Assembly (NCBI GenBank): GCA_017442855.1 | Contig: JAFSPM010000043.1 | Coordinates: forward strand, 1 to 33,426 | Direction of reading: 5' to 3' | Source of the DNA: Bacteroidaceae bacterium | Lineage (GTDB): Bacteria > Bacteroidota > Bacteroidia > Bacteroidales > Bacteroidaceae | DNA length: 33,426 bases | Part shown: positions 15,145-24,194 of the stretch, piece after piece | How positions within the stretch are numbered: the first letter of the stretch is position 1 | Layout: every line of letters starts with the position of its first letter | Translations under genes and position numbers: made by a program | Notes under the pieces: model-generated | The model's input: the letters and a program-made list of their open reading frames with translations, nothing else | What the model was told of the DNA's origin: nothing | Database searches by the model: none

Positions 15145-16392
15145 TTATTTTATAAACTCCAGTGCTTTAGCAAGCAAGTTTTCTTGCGGATTACCGAAGG
15201 GAAGGATGCCTTCGATGGGCGAAAGCTGATTGACAACGTAATCAGGAGTGATGCCTGTATCCACATAGTCGGCATTGCCGTTGGCATCAGTTATATGGCA
15301 AGCTGCCAAGCGTAGTAGCTGGTCGCTGATGGGGTCACGGTAAGTCTCGCAGGCAACACCGATACCCTTGGTTTTTTGACCTATTACCACTACCTTCATT
15401 ACTGTCTGGAGACAATTGATGAGCATCTCAGCAGGACCGCTTGTGGCCGATGAAGTAAGTACATAAAGCGTACTCAGGTTGAGGTTAACGCCATTTTCTA
15501 ACTCACTGGCTGTAAGAAAGGGTAGGGAAGATTCGTGATGACGTGATTCAGCATACTGAACGGTTGCCAACTGATTGCCTAAAGCAGTGGAGGGAGCCAG
15601 CACAGAGGCCAGATACTGGAAACCACTCACATCGCCAGTAGCAGCATAACGCAAGTCGAGCACCATATCAGTGATACCACCAGCCAACAACGTTTGCGAA
15701 GCAGTAGCTACCTGATGCTGGTTCTCTTCGGCAATGTCATTGTACAGCATATAACCCACATGATTATTGACGATGGTTACCACAGGCAGGTCATTAGGGA
15801 AATAGCCTGATGCAGCTGGTAAGTTTACCATTCGGTCATAAATGACAACACCTTGTTCCTCCTCTTCATCAGAATCCCCTTCGTTGAGGTTGATAGTGGT
15901 ATAATGACCAATCATCAATTCGTGGGCATCGCCATCGCTCAGCAAACTCAGTCTTGCAGAAGTGATAAATTCACCATCTACCTTCATAATCCACTCCCCT
16001 CGTTGCAAACCAGCAGTAGAAGACACAGACATAGGCTCTGTATATGTAATCAATGCCATATAAGCTGTATCGTTCACCTGACTGGTAGCCAGTTCGTAGC
16101 CATAGTCGGTAATAGGTACTGAACAAGCCGTATCAACATAGCTCACAGGGTCGGAACCATATTTCATCTTCGCCAAGAAAGCAACTGAGTTCAAGAAATA
16201 AGTAGAGGTGATGTCGTCTTCATCTTCCAGTTCGTCGTTCCATAAGTAGTTGACACGCATTACACTATCAATCCAGAGACTATGACGTGTAACAGGATAA
16301 TAAGCCTCCCAGCGATCTTTACCACAAGAGGTAAAGAAGCTGGAAACCACCATGATGAGTAATAATATGATGACGCAATATTTGCTTTTCAT
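15145..16392 (-). CDS. Divergent S41 family peptidase lipoprotein
   Basis: I start at [10 protein letters not shown] (415 residues), because the longer frame to 16461 crosses a consensus promoter. Lipobox FTSC (C23) is followed by a helical cap, then a PDZ-like stretch ([18 protein letters not shown]). Next come an acidic insert ([10 protein letters not shown]) and an S41 core: [23 protein letters not shown] and GQKTKGIG. The Ser and Lys positions of the dyad are kept, but the usual NGGG after DLRY is changed to AATG and the serine motif is SGPAE rather than SASE. It is therefore a distant paralogue of the S41 gene at 9938-11437. It may be active with altered specificity or may bind rather than cut. 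Confidence 0.82.
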   Translation of the reverse strand: MKSKYCVIILLLIMVVSSFFTSCGKDRWEAYYPVTRHSLWIDSVMRVNYLWNDELEDEDDITSTYFLNSVAFLAKMKYGSDPVSYVDTACSVPITDYGYELATSQVNDTAYMALITYTEPMSVSSTAGLQRGEWIMKVDGEFITSARLSLLSDGDAHELMIGHYTTINLNEGDSDEEEEQGVVIYDRMVNLPAASGYFPNDLPVVTIVNNHVGYMLYNDIAEENQHQVATASQTLLAGGITDMVLDLRYAATGDVSGFQYLASVLAPSTALGNQLATVQYAESRHHESSLPFLTASELENGVNLNLSTLYVLTSSATSGPAEMLINCLQTVMKVVVIGQKTKGIGVACETYRDPISDQLLRLAACHITDANGNADYVDTGITPDYVVNQLSPIEGILPFGNPQENLLAKALEFIK

Positions 16393-16415
16393 GCTTAATT
16401 CTTCAATTATTGATG

Positions 16416-16448
16416 CAAAGGTAAGGAAAAAAACCGTAAATTTGCAAA
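16416..16448 (-). promoter_or_regulatory. Bacteroidota-type promoter of the second S41 gene
   Basis: On the minus strand, TTTG (16445-16448), a 21-nt spacer, then TACCTTTG (16416-16423). The expected start is near 16409, 17 nt before the ATG at 16392. The site overlaps the candidate mnmA -7 box. Confidence 0.7.
16437..16444 (+). promoter_or_regulatory. Candidate -7 box for mnmA
   Basis: TAAATTTG matches the -7 consensus and lies about 33 nt before the mnmA ATG. No well-placed TTTG is seen upstream. It sits inside the divergent S41 promoter, so the two may compete. Confidence 0.4.
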
Positions 16449-16477
16449 ACAAATCTTGCAAGTATTACAATCTTGAC

Positions 16478-17536
16478 ATGGATATAGCCGTTTTAATATC
16501 AGGAGGTGTGGATAGCTCGGTGGTGGTACATCAGCTGTGCGAGCAGGGCCATAAGCCGTCGTTGTTCTATATACGTATAGGACGCGATGATGTGGATTAT
16601 ATGGACTGTACTGCCGAAGAAGATATGGAGATTTGTACAGCTGTGGCACATAAATATGGCTTGAAACTCGAGCTCATTGACCTGCATCGTGAATATTGGG
16701 ATAAGGTAGCAGTGTATGCCATCGACAAGATTCGTAACGGCTTTACGCCCAACCCTGATGTGATGTGCAATCGCTTGATTAAGTTTGGTTGCTTTGAGGA
16801 GAAGGTGGGCAAGGATTTTGATATAACCGCTACGGGGCATTATGCTACCACCCATGTGATTGATGGCAAGACATGGCTGGGTACGGCCGTTGATCCCGTG
16901 AAAGACCAGACTGACTTCCTTGCACAGATTACCTATATGCAAGTAAAGAAACTGATGTTTCCCATAGGAAACTTGATGAAGAGCGAAGTGCGGCAGATAG
17001 CTGCCAAGGCTGGTTTACCAAGTGCGAAAAGAAAAGACAGTCAGGGTATCTGCTTTCTGAACAATATTAATTACAACGACTTTGTACGTCGTTTCTTAGG
17101 TGAGCAGGAAGGTCCTATCGTAGAATTGGAAACAGGAAAGATTTTGGGTAAACACAAAGGATTCTGGTTCCATACCATTGGACAACGCAAGGGTTTGGGT
17201 CTGAGTGGTGGTCCTTGGTTCGTGATTCGGAAGGATGTGCAGCAAAACATTGTGTATGTATCTAATGGCTACGATTGCACGAAGCAGTATGGCGATACTT
17301 TCCGCCTGAAAGATTTCCATTTCATTACAGATAATCCTTGGCAGGAAGGCGAGCATGAGATATCTTTCAAGATTCGTCACACACCTGACTTCACTACAGG
17401 AAGCATCGTCAGGGATGGTGATAACTATTTGGTGAAATCAAACGAAATGCTACAAGGCATAGCCCCTGGGCAGTTTGGCGTGATTTATGACAAAAACCAT
17501 CGCTTGGTGATTGGCAGTGGTGAGATTTGCAATTAT
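16478..17536 (+). CDS. mnmA: tRNA-specific 2-thiouridylase MnmA
   Basis: The ATG at 16478 starts the conserved [14 protein letters not shown]. Codons upstream in the same frame are the promoter region and were dropped. The protein is 353 residues long, with the PP-loop SGGVDSS (8-14), catalytic C97 in NPDVMCNR and C192 in DSQGICF, followed by the central and C-terminal barrel domains ([11 protein letters not shown]). It activates U34 of tRNA Lys/Glu/Gln with ATP and inserts sulfur to give 2-thiouridine, taking persulfide from a cysteine desulfurase relay. It stands alone on the plus strand, and its translation ends at the TAA near 17537-17539. Length and motifs are standard for the family. 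Confidence 0.95.
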
Positions 17537-17572
17537 TAACGGACAGATGAACGATAACTGAAATCTTTTATC

Positions 17573-17580
17573 TAAATTTG
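17573..17580 (+). promoter_or_regulatory. Candidate -7 box for the lipoprotein-yip1-smpB-metH operon
   Basis: TAAATTTG matches the -7 consensus 27 nt upstream of the lipoprotein ATG. No good -33 TTTG is present at the right distance, so support is partial. Confidence 0.4.
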
Positions 17581-17607
17581 CCCAGAATTTTATAAAAAAA
17601 AGACGAC

Positions 17608-18357
17608 ATGAAACAGATTAGAATGATTGCCTTGATGGGCTTAACCCTGATGATGGGTGTATTAATGACTTCTTGCTTGGGCAGCAACGACGACGACAAC
17701 AAAACAACGCAAGATGTGGTGGCAGTGTATGAGAATAGTGTACTTCAGGACCTTTCTGGTGTAGTTTTGGAACCTACTAATCCCAGTTATCTGCCAGCTA
17801 CTAATGGTGTATATAATATTTCCATTGAATATGATCCAACTACCATAAGCGGCAATAAGTTGAGTGTGACGATTCTCGAAAAGCCTATTAACCTGACCAA
17901 TAATAATGTCATAAAGGGTGAAGGTGTTGGTAATATCAATCTTTATGCTGTAGAGTATACAAGTGGCTATACCAATTTGAGACCTGAGATGTGCAATCAG
18001 GACTATATTTTGATTCCTTGTATTTTCTGGATGGATGATGTAAGTTTGGAAGAGTATTCATCTGAAGTGGCAAAGCATCATTTTGGTTTATTTTATCCTG
18101 ATGACCTGACAAGTGCTGATGGTATTTTGAACCTGACCTTGATTGATATGGTGGATGACCCAACACTAAATCGTTACAAATATAATTATGTTTATCAGGC
18201 TTTCAATATTAAGAATGTAATTGCTGACTTCAAGGCAAAGAATGGAGATATTAACAAAATTCGCGTTTGGGCCTCCGTCAACAGAAATTCTTACGATCCT
18301 ACAGAGGCTACGACCACTAAGGAATATACAGAAGTTGATCTGACTGTATTTAAATAA
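17608..18357 (+). CDS. Putative surface lipoprotein of unknown function
   Basis: This 249-residue protein has a lipoprotein signal (MTSC, lipidated C23) followed at once by LGSNDDDN. An acidic run right after the cysteine resembles the Bacteroidota lipoprotein export signal that sends proteins to the outer face. The mature part alternates beta-like stretches and asparagine-rich turns. It has one clear motif-like segment (NQDYILIPCIFWMDDVSLEEY), and I do not recognise the domain. The Yip1-like gene begins 5 nt after its stop, so it is the first gene of a four-gene unit with yip1, smpB and metH. The functional link to these housekeeping genes is unclear. Confidence 0.8.
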   Translation: MKQIRMIALMGLTLMMGVLMTSCLGSNDDDNKTTQDVVAVYENSVLQDLSGVVLEPTNPSYLPATNGVYNISIEYDPTTISGNKLSVTILEKPINLTNNNVIKGEGVGNINLYAVEYTSGYTNLRPEMCNQDYILIPCIFWMDDVSLEEYSSEVAKHHFGLFYPDDLTSADGILNLTLIDMVDDPTLNRYKYNYVYQAFNIKNVIADFKAKNGDINKIRVWASVNRNSYDPTEATTTKEYTEVDLTVFK

Positions 18358-18362
18358 TCGCA

Positions 18363-18938
18363 TTGAGTTATAAGTTTCTAATACATATTGCTTTCTTGAT
18401 GATATCCAATCCTGCCAAAGCGTGGGAGGAAGTACGTATGCGCCCCAATATCCGTGAGGTGTCGTTCGAGTATGTCTATCCCATGATAGGTTTCTCTGCC
18501 CTTGCGGTTTTCATAGGTGCTATTTTTGAACGCGGATGGGGCAGTGCAGAGGACTACCAATATGCCATGATGCAGTGTGCAGCTGTGGTGGTGTCGTTGT
18601 TTGGCGCTTATTTTCTTTCGTCCTACCTAATTAATTTGGTAAGGATTCGTGTACTGGAACAGCGTGACGACATTCTGCTCTCTCAACAGTTTGCCGGCTA
18701 TAGTATGACGGTGACTTTCCTGTTGCAGATTCTGACAGGTATCTTACCCGATTTGGGCATCATCTCGATGATGTTGCAGTTCTACATTATCTATTTGGTG
18801 TGGGAAGGAAGCGAGAAGTTACTGGATGTGAGAGAAGACAAACGTACAGCGTTGACAATATTGGCATCATTGATTTTGCTGATTTGTCCGTCACTGATAC
18901 GTCTTGTGTTCGACAAACTCAATATTTTCTTGAACTGA
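18363..18938 (+). CDS. Yip1-like integral membrane protein (TTG start)
   Basis: This protein of about 191 residues has five or so hydrophobic segments (near 41-58, 66-90, 112-128, 131-146 and 163-180). Its opening, [19 protein letters not shown], is typical of bacterial Yip1-domain proteins. The start appears to be TTG at 18363, five bases after the previous stop. The first in-frame ATG (18399) would cut off the conserved opening helix, so TTG is preferred. Function is unknown; it is a cytoplasmic membrane protein, and homologues are common in Bacteroidales. It is 4 nt from smpB, so it is in the same operon. Confidence 0.78.
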   Translation: MSYKFLIHIAFLMISNPAKAWEEVRMRPNIREVSFEYVYPMIGFSALAVFIGAIFERGWGSAEDYQYAMMQCAAVVVSLFGAYFLSSYLINLVRIRVLEQRDDILLSQQFAGYSMTVTFLLQILTGILPDLGIISMMLQFYIIYLVWEGSEKLLDVREDKRTALTILASLILLICPSLIRLVFDKLNIFLN

Positions 18939-18942
18939 ATAC

Positions 18943-19395
18943 ATGAAACAGGCTCCTATCAATATAAAAAACAAACGTGCCAGCCACGACTATGAGTTTA
19001 TTAATACTTATACGGCGGGTATGGTACTTACGGGTACGGAGATTAAATCCATCCGACAAGGAAAGGCGAGCCTGGTAGATACTTATTGTTTTTTCGACAA
19101 ACGTGAGCTGTGGGTGAAGAACATGCATATAGCCCAATATATGTATGGGACTTACAACAACCATGCTGCAACACGCGACCGAAAGCTGTTGCTGAACCGT
19201 AAGGAACTGAACAAACTACAGCGTGATGCTTTGAATCCAGGCTACACCATAGTGCCGGTAAGATTATTTCTCAATGAGAAAGGGTTAGCTAAGTTGGTCA
19301 TTGCTTTGGCGAAAGGAAAGAAGGAATACGACAAACGTCAGACGCTAAAGGAAAACGACGACAAACGCGAAATGGCGAGAATGTTTAAACAATAA
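18943..19395 (+). CDS. smpB: SsrA-binding protein SmpB
   Basis: This 150-residue protein matches SmpB throughout: the opening [10 protein letters not shown], the signature [21 protein letters not shown] (about 24-44), the [23 protein letters not shown] region, and a basic tail ending [20 protein letters not shown]. SmpB is the partner of tmRNA in trans-translation and rescues ribosomes stalled on broken mRNAs. The basic C-terminal tail enters the mRNA channel. It lies 4 nt after yip1 and 3 nt before metH. The tmRNA gene itself was not found in the window. Confidence 0.97.
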   Translation: MKQAPINIKNKRASHDYEFINTYTAGMVLTGTEIKSIRQGKASLVDTYCFFDKRELWVKNMHIAQYMYGTYNNHAATRDRKLLLNRKELNKLQRDALNPGYTIVPVRLFLNEKGLAKLVIALAKGKKEYDKRQTLKENDDKREMARMFKQ

Positions 19396-19398
19396 GCT

Positions 19399-22173
19399 AT
19401 GACCGAAAATTCAACATTCACGATGCTCGAAGCGCAAATCAAACAACGTGTTTTAGTACTCGATGGAGCATTGGGTACCATGATACAACAATATAACCTG
19501 ACTGAAAACGATTTCAGGGGGAATTTGTATGCCGATGTCTCGCAACAGCTCAAGGGCGACAATGATGTGCTGAACCTTACTCGTCCTGATATTATTGCTG
19601 AGATTCACGAGAAATACCTCCAGGCGGGAGCCGATATCATAGAAACCAACACATTTAATGCTACTGCTGTAAGTCAGGCCGACTACGGCATGCAAACCCA
19701 TGTGCGCGAGATGAACTTGGCAGGGGCTCGTTTGGCGCGTCAGTTGGCAGATTGCTACACCTCTCCCGAAAAACCTCGATTCGTAGCAGGATCAGTAGGA
19801 CCTACCAACAAGACCTGCTCGATGAGTCCCGATGTGAATGACCCTGCTTTCCGTTCGCTTACTTTCAACGAACTGGTGCTGGCCTACCAAGAACAGATGA
19901 CGGCTTTGCTGGAAGGTGGAGTAGATGCTTTGTTAATCGAAACCATCTTCGATACCTTGAATGCCAAAGCTGCCATTTATGCAGCTGAGAAGTCGATGAA
20001 GCTCATGGACAAGAAAGTGCCTTTGATGCTGTCTGTCACAGTGTCCGATGTGGCTGGTCGCACCCTCTCTGGTCAGACGCTCGATGCTTTCTTGGCATCC
20101 GTATCACACGCCGACATTTTCTCAGTGGGTCTGAACTGTTCGTTTGGAGCCGAGCAGATGAAGCCTTTTCTTCGTCAGCTGGCCGCTCGTGCACCTTATT
20201 ATATTAGTGTGTATCCTAATGCAGGATTGCCTAACAGTCTGGGACAATATGACGAGACACCCAGTCACATGGCTTCCGTTATCAAAACATATCTTGATGA
20301 TCAATTGGTGAATATCGTAGGTGGTTGTTGTGGTACTACCGATGAATATATTGCTGCTTATCAGCCGTTAGTAAAAGACGCTAAGCCCCATGAACCTGTA
20401 GCTCGTTCGCCTTATCTTCAACTATCTGGTTTGGAGTTGTTGGAGGTGAAGCCCGAAATCAATTTCGTCAATATTGGTGAACGATGCAATGTGGCAGGAT
20501 CTCGCAAGTTCCTTAGATTGATTAAGGAGAAAAACTATGACGAGGCATTGGACATTGCCCGCAAACAGGTGGAAGACGGTGCCCAGATGCTGGACATCAA
20601 TATGGATGATGGTTTGCTGGATGCCCGTGAAGAGATGAAGCATTTCTTGAACCTGTTGGCCTCAGAACCCGAAATTGCACGAGTGCCCGTGATGATTGAT
20701 TCGTCGAAGTGGGAGGTAATAGAAACCGGACTGCAATGCTTACAAGGCAAGTGTGTGGTAAATTCCATCTCACTGAAGGAAGGCGAAGAGAAGTTCCTCG
20801 GTTTTGCTCGCAAGCTTCGAGAATATGGGGCCGCTGTTGTGGTGATGGCTTTCGACGAACAAGGACAGGCTGATACTTATGAGCGCAAGATAGCTGTTTG
20901 TGAAAGGGCTTTCCGACTGCTTACCGAAAAGGTTGGCTTCCCGCCACAAGATATCATTTTCGACCCCAATATATTGGCGGTAGCTACAGGTATGCCTGAA
21001 CACGATAACTATGCTTTGGACTATATCAAAGCAACAGGCTGGATTCGTGAACATCTGAAAGGCAGTCATGTCAGTGGTGGCGTGAGCAACCTGTCGTTCT
21101 CATTCAGAGGCAACAATTATATTCGTGAGGCGATGCATGCTGTTTTTCTCTACCATGCCATCAATGCAGGTATGGATATGGGCATTGTGAATCCATCCAC
21201 CTCAGTACTGTATTCCGAGATTCCTGCCAATGTGTTGGAATGTATGGAGGATGTGGTGTTAAATCGTCGCAAAGATGCTGCCGACCGTTTAATTGCATTG
21301 GCTGAAGAAATAAAGCAGAGAGAGGAAGAAAAGAATTCTCCATCCTCGGTTGTAAAGCCTCCATTATCCGAGACCCACTCCTGGCGCCAAGCCACCGTTG
21401 AAGAACGTTTGAGATATGCTCTGACAAAAGGTGTGGATACCTATTTGGAAACCGATTTACAGGAAGCCCTGCAACAATACCCCAAGGCAGTGAACATTAT
21501 TGAAGGTCCACTGATGGATGGCATGAATCATGTGGGTGAACTGTTTGGATCGGGTAAGATGTTCTTGCCACAGGTGGTGAAAACGGCTCGTACTATGAAA
21601 AAAGCCGTTGGCATATTACAACCAGCCATTGAAGCCGAGAAACAATCAGGAACAAAATCAGTGGGAAAGGTATTGTTAGCTACCGTGAAGGGAGATGTTC
21701 ATGATATCGGTAAGAACATCGTATCAGTGGTGATGGCTTGCAACGGCTATGAAATCATTGACTTGGGAACGATGGTGCCAGCAGAAGAGATTGTACGTAC
21801 AGCTATTCGTGAAAAGGTAGATATGATAGGCTTGAGCGGACTGATTACTCCCTCACTTGATGAGATGGTGCAAGTAGCGATAGCGTTAGAGCGGGCAGGA
21901 CTTGACATTCCGCTGCTCATTGGTGGAGCTACTACTTCCCAGTTGCATACTGCTTTGAAGATAGCCCCTGTCTATCATGCCCCTGTAGTTCACCTCAAAG
22001 ATGCTTCCCAGAATCCTGCAGTAGCTGCCCGTTTGATGAATCCCCAGCTCAAGCATGAATTAGAAGATGACCTGAAAAAAGAATATGCGCATCTGCGAGT
22101 GGAGGCTTCTGATAGCCAACATAATATATTGTCTTTAGAGGAAGCACGAGAAAATAAATTAAAACTTTTTTAA
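19399..22173 (+). CDS. metH: Cobalamin-dependent methionine synthase, short form without activation domain
   Basis: This 924-residue protein has the first MetH modules in order. The homocysteine domain (1 to about 325) has zinc ligands C247, C310 and C311. The pterin/methyltetrahydrofolate domain spans about 350-610, with FVNIGERCNVAGSRKF. The helical B12 cap is about 660-740. The B12-binding domain is about 755-885, with DVHDIG (766-771, base-off ligand H768), SGLITPS and GGATTS. The C-terminal AdoMet activation domain of the 1200-residue enzyme is absent; the protein ends naturally after the B12 domain. In some Bacteroides the reactivation domain is on a separate protein, and the same is expected here. 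It methylates homocysteine from 5-methyltetrahydrofolate. It starts 3 nt after smpB and has no riboswitch-like leader of its own. Confidence 0.95.
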   Translation: MTENSTFTMLEAQIKQRVLVLDGALGTMIQQYNLTENDFRGNLYADVSQQLKGDNDVLNLTRPDIIAEIHEKYLQAGADIIETNTFNATAVSQADYGMQTHVREMNLAGARLARQLADCYTSPEKPRFVAGSVGPTNKTCSMSPDVNDPAFRSLTFNELVLAYQEQMTALLEGGVDALLIETIFDTLNAKAAIYAAEKSMKLMDKKVPLMLSVTVSDVAGRTLSGQTLDAFLASVSHADIFSVGLNCSFGAEQMKPFLRQLAARAPYYISVYPNAGLPNSLGQYDETPSHMASVIKTYLDDQLVNIVGGCCGTTDEYIAAYQPLVKDAKPHEPVARSPYLQLSGLELLEVKPEINFVNIGERCNVAGSRKFLRLIKEKNYDEALDIARKQVEDGAQMLDINMDDGLLDAREEMKHFLNLLASEPEIARVPVMIDSSKWEVIETGLQCLQGKCVVNSISLKEGEEKFLGFARKLREYGAAVVVMAFDEQGQADTYERKIAVCERAFRLLTEKVGFPPQDIIFDPNILAVATGMPEHDNYALDYIKATGWIREHLKGSHVSGGVSNLSFSFRGNNYIREAMHAVFLYHAINAGMDMGIVNPSTSVLYSEIPANVLECMEDVVLNRRKDAADRLIALAEEIKQREEEKNSPSSVVKPPLSETHSWRQATVEERLRYALTKGVDTYLETDLQEALQQYPKAVNIIEGPLMDGMNHVGELFGSGKMFLPQVVKTARTMKKAVGILQPAIEAEKQSGTKSVGKVLLATVKGDVHDIGKNIVSVVMACNGYEIIDLGTMVPAEEIVRTAIREKVDMIGLSGLITPSLDEMVQVAIALERAGLDIPLLIGGATTSQLHTALKIAPVYHAPVVHLKDASQNPAVAARLMNPQLKHELEDDLKKEYAHLRVEASDSQHNILSLEEARENKLKLF

Positions 22174-22178
22174 GAAAA

Positions 22179-22210
22179 GTTGTTTGATATATAAATAATT
22201 GTTATTTTTG
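22179..22210 (+). promoter_or_regulatory. Promoter of the small outer-membrane barrel gene
   Basis: TATTTTTG at 22203-22210 matches the -7 box. GTTG at 22179-22182 lies 20 nt upstream as a near-consensus -33 box. The leader is about 35 nt, to the ATG at 22252. Confidence 0.6.
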
Positions 22211-22251
22211 CAATGTGAATATCAATTAACTAACTAAAATAATTATTGGTT

Positions 22252-22716
22252 ATGAAAAAGTATTTATTTATCTTGGTTGCAATGTTCGCAATGAGCACTG
22301 CTGCATTTGCTCAGAAGGGTATAACTTCATTTGGCTTACAAGGTGCTTATGATGATTTTAACGGCCAATTTGGTGTTGGTGCTAAGCTCCAGTATGGTTT
22401 TGTTGACCAGTTCCGTGGTGAAGTGGGTGCTGATCTTTTCTTCAAGAAAAATGATCTTTCTATGTTTGATATCAATGCTAACTTCCACTTTGTAGTACCT
22501 GTAGTAGCAGATAAGTTTAATGTATATCCATTGGCTGGTGCTAATATTGCTTTCTTTAATCATGATATTCCAACCAGACTTGGTCTGAATTTAGGTGGTG
22601 GTCTTGAGTACTTTGTCACTGACAAAGTGAAGATTATTGGTGAAGCCAAGTATATTATTTCTGATAATGGCTTTAGCCGTTTCGGTGCTAATTTGGGCGT
22701 TGGTTTCTTATTCTAA
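22252..22716 (+). CDS. Small outer-membrane beta-barrel (porin-like) protein
   Basis: This 154-residue protein has a clear signal peptide (MKKYLFILVAMFAMSTAAFAQ). Alternating hydrophobic and polar strands follow (FGVGAKLQYGF, FRGEVGADLFF, FDINANFHFVVPV, LGLNLGGGLEYFV, VKIIGEAKYII), ending in FGANLGVGFLF. The terminal phenylalanine is the standard signal for outer-membrane barrel assembly. Eight strands fit the length. This is the OmpW/OmpX-sized barrel type; its ligand or role is unknown. It has its own promoter and terminator, so it is a single-gene unit. The TTG two codons earlier (22246) is an unlikely start. Confidence 0.87.
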   Translation: MKKYLFILVAMFAMSTAAFAQKGITSFGLQGAYDDFNGQFGVGAKLQYGFVDQFRGEVGADLFFKKNDLSMFDINANFHFVVPVVADKFNVYPLAGANIAFFNHDIPTRLGLNLGGGLEYFVTDKVKIIGEAKYIISDNGFSRFGANLGVGFLF

Positions 22717-22736
22717 AGAAAAAAAAGATTATGGAG

Positions 22737-22763
22737 GAGGCTGCAGAAATGCAGCCTCTTTTT
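22737..22763 (+). terminator. Terminator after the barrel gene
   Basis: A perfect 9-bp stem GAGGCTGCA/TGCAGCCTC (22737-22745 with 22750-22758), a stable GAAA tetraloop, and a run of six T. It also abuts the stop of the convergent mltF gene at 22763. Confidence 0.92.
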
Positions 22764-24145
22764 TATTCCTTTATTACTTCCTTGTAGCGATTGAAACGCT
22801 GGATGATGTCGCGTACGAAGTTGTAGGTTTCGATACCTCGGAAGTAACCATGCTTGCATACAGGGTCAGAGAAGTATTCTTCGTTGCTCTTGAGTAAAAT
22901 GTATTTCTCAACATTGTTGTCCCACACATATTTGTTGGCACCATATTTCTCAGCCAATGCCATCGCATCTGTGATGTGACCAGTACCTGAGTTATAGGCC
23001 GCTAAGATGAATTTGATACGTTCTGGCTCTGGGATAGATCTGAATGCACCTGAAGTGAGACCAATGTATTTCACTGCTCCCTTGATACTTTCTTCCGGAT
23101 TCTGTTCCTTGCCTTCTGGTACACCCATCGCTTTAGCCGTGCCGGGCATTAGTTGCATCAGTCCTTTGGCTCCAGCCCAAGAGACAGCGGTAGTGTCGAA
23201 ATTTGATTCGTTGTAAGCCAATGAAGCCAACAAACGCCAATCCCAACCAATCTCCTTGGCATATTGTCGAAACAGATTATCGTAAGGTGATATCTTTCCT
23301 TCCTTTATCGACATGATGGGGAAGAATATTTTGCTCTTGCTCAGTTCGTAATATCGTTTCATGCTGGCCGTATATCTGGGTGATGTCATGTTTTCTTCAT
23401 GCCATTTGTTTACTGCCTCTGCCAGTTGGGTACATTCCTTCCTCACTGCCCAAGAAGCCCGTTGGTCATGACTCACCGCCATACTCACTTCCAGGTTGGG
23501 GTAGTAGGTCTGGTTCAGTTTGGCTAAGTCGTTGTTAGCCACCGTATAGTCAATCTTTCCTTGTGCCACTTGGGTAATAAGGTCTTCCAACGAAAGACTG
23601 TCGCTTTCAACACAGTGAATGATAATGCCTCCTCCCACCTCCTGGTTCAGGTTGTTCATGCGTTGCAGGAACCTGCCAGGTTTCACATACACCTCCTTGC
23701 CAATCAGTTCGGTTACATCTTTCAGCGGTCTGGGGCGCCATCTGTTGCGTTGCACTAATACCTGGTGAGTAATGGCCTCTTCGCCACAATATTCCACAAT
23801 GTTTTTCCATTCATTGGTATAGGGCAAGGGGAACGCAATCAGGTCGCCTTCACCTTGCAACAACTTACTGGTCAATTCAGCTATATTATAGGCCACCACC
23901 ACTTCTATTTGCACTCCTAAGTACTCGGCAAACTGACTGGCCAATTCATAATGGAAGCCCATGTCCTGTCCGCGATACTGGAAGTAACTGGTTGAGCCGT
24001 AAAGTGTAATCACTCTCAGCACCCCACTGTCCACAATCTGTTCCAAATCGTACTTGACAGTAGTCTTCTTGTGCAGGAAGTCGCAACCCACAGCGACAGA
24101 CAACATTACTAGAATAAGCAATGCTGCAAGCAGACCCCTGCCCAT
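22763..24145 (-). CDS. mltF: Membrane-bound lytic murein transglycosylase F-like lipoprotein
   Basis: The start at 24145 (MGRGLLAALLILVM, 460 residues) gives a clean lipoprotein signal with lipobox VAVGC (C21). Starts further upstream (24202, 24193, 24172) would put heptanucleotide-repeat codons (VNGQ) in front. An N-terminal periplasmic-binding-protein type 3 domain (about 35-265, from VLRVITLYGS) is followed by an SLT lysozyme-like domain (about 300-430). The SLT domain has catalytic E in YNESNFDTTAVSWAGAKGLMQL and AAYNSGTGHI. That two-domain layout is MltF. It cleaves peptidoglycan glycan strands to anhydro-muropeptides at the envelope. It is just downstream of udk on the same strand; with the longest start the genes overlap by 8 nt. 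Confidence 0.9.
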   Translation of the reverse strand: MGRGLLAALLILVMLSVAVGCDFLHKKTTVKYDLEQIVDSGVLRVITLYGSTSYFQYRGQDMGFHYELASQFAEYLGVQIEVVVAYNIAELTSKLLQGEGDLIAFPLPYTNEWKNIVEYCGEEAITHQVLVQRNRWRPRPLKDVTELIGKEVYVKPGRFLQRMNNLNQEVGGGIIIHCVESDSLSLEDLITQVAQGKIDYTVANNDLAKLNQTYYPNLEVSMAVSHDQRASWAVRKECTQLAEAVNKWHEENMTSPRYTASMKRYYELSKSKIFFPIMSIKEGKISPYDNLFRQYAKEIGWDWRLLASLAYNESNFDTTAVSWAGAKGLMQLMPGTAKAMGVPEGKEQNPEESIKGAVKYIGLTSGAFRSIPEPERIKFILAAYNSGTGHITDAMALAEKYGANKYVWDNNVEKYILLKSNEEYFSDPVCKHGYFRGIETYNFVRDIIQRFNRYKEVIKE

Positions 24146-24147
24146 AA

Positions 24148-24193
24148 CCGTTAACCGTTGACCATTGACCATTGACCATTGACCGTTGACCAT
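24148..24193. repeat. Heptanucleotide tandem repeat, locus 2 (start of mltF)
   Basis: Six and a half 7-nt units, written on the plus strand CCGTTAA, CCGTTGA, three CCATTGA, CCGTTGA, CCAT (on the minus strand TCAACGG/TCAATGG). They fill the space between the udk stop and the probable mltF start. Each TCAATGG unit contains an ATG, so unit number changes which starts are in frame. Confidence 0.85.
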
Positions 24194-24194
24194 A

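Noticed and set aside
16352-16477. Longer start of mnmA
   Set aside because: MnmA proteins begin just before the PP-loop, and the extra codons cover the promoters and the start of the opposite S41 gene.
22174-22251. B12 or other riboswitch near metH
   Set aside because: metH starts 3 nt after smpB with no leader. The sequence after metH is a short promoter region for the barrel gene.
24148-24193. CRISPR array
   Set aside because: Units of 7 nt without spacers are a simple tandem repeat, not CRISPR repeats of about 25-45 nt with unique spacers.
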